From Bacteroidota bacterium (GTDB lineage Bacteria > Bacteroidota > Bacteroidia > Flavobacteriales > Weeksellaceae), in assembly GCA_023448955.1 (NCBI GenBank), contig JAEXJU010000318.1:1-30945 (forward strand): DNA of 30,945 bases, in the 5' to 3' direction. A program made the translations under genes and the position numbers. The first letter of the stretch is position 1. The number at the start of each line of letters is the position of its first letter. The notes beneath the pieces are model-generated. The model was not told the DNA's origin. It did not search any database and saw only the letters and a list, made by a program, of their open reading frames with translations. Shown here piece by piece: positions 30,912 to 30,945 of the stretch.

Positions 30912-30945
30912 ATGATAGATAAAATTAACATTCGTGTTTATGCAC
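30912..30945 (+). CDS. Start of a further gene, possibly a Nudix hydrolase (partial)
   Basis: An ATG at 30912 opens MIDKINIRVYA before the window ends. The INIRVYA strand resembles the start of Nudix hydrolases, but eleven residues cannot prove a family. It follows mnmD by 33 bases and may be cotranscribed. Confidence 0.4.
   Translation, partial: MIDKINIRVYA

Overview
The window is a chromosomal segment from a low-GC member of the Bacteroidota, most likely class Flavobacteriia and close to Chryseobacterium or other Weeksellaceae. The reasons are: many genes are preceded by the Bacteroidota -7 box TAnnTTTG and lack Shine-Dalgarno sequences; typical families are present (S46 dipeptidyl-peptidase, DUF5723 outer-membrane protein, GldI-like FKBP lipoprotein, PG1098-type methyltransferase); and the acyl-CoA reductase / ferredoxin / serC / serA / DUF1015 arrangement is one I know from this group. 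The genus is an inference. Coding density is high and no gene-free stretch exceeds 300 bases. I saw no rRNA, tRNA, CRISPR array or transposase.

Layout. 1-716 (-): 5' part of the ribosome-associated GTPase TypA/BipA. 842-2688 (-): a SAM methyltransferase and an F420-type NAD(P)-binding oxidoreductase. 2722-5415: a stress/efflux module made of a DJ-1/PfpI protein, a divergent HxlR regulator with a palindrome over its -7 box, and a DHA2-type MFS exporter. 5457-7880 (-): the agmatine-to-putrescine operon aguB-aguA, split by a 23S-IVS-type four-helix-bundle gene with heptanucleotide inverted repeats on both sides. 8050-12886 (+): acyl-CoA thioesterase, S46 peptidase (DPP11-like), polysaccharide deacetylase, GNAT acetyltransferase. 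13061-17835: DUF5723 protein (-), a YqaE/Pmp3 mini membrane protein (+) and an M16 peptidase (-). 17984-19321 (-): Crp/Fnr regulator followed by a second DJ-1/PfpI gene, with CRP-like half-sites between them. 19405-24337: a LuxC-like acyl-CoA reductase (-) divergent from ferredoxin, serC, serA and DUF1015 (+). 24531-27249 (+): bacteriophytochrome histidine kinase overlapping its heme oxygenase. 27282-28910 (-): two peptidyl-prolyl isomerase lipoproteins. 29044-30120 (-): ilvE. 30204-30945 (+): mnmD and the first codons of a further gene.

The most notable feature is the 518-bp cassette at 6486-7003. It has one four-helix-bundle ORF, imperfect terminal inverted repeats (31 of 39 positions identical by eye) built of GTCNGAW heptamers, and a third repeat copy inside. 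Its layout recalls 23S rRNA intervening sequences, but it sits inside a protein-coding operon and one terminal repeat is translated as the N-terminus of AguA. Two other, unrelated 7-nt-period repeat tracts occur in the window: inside the methyltransferase gene and after the ferredoxin gene.
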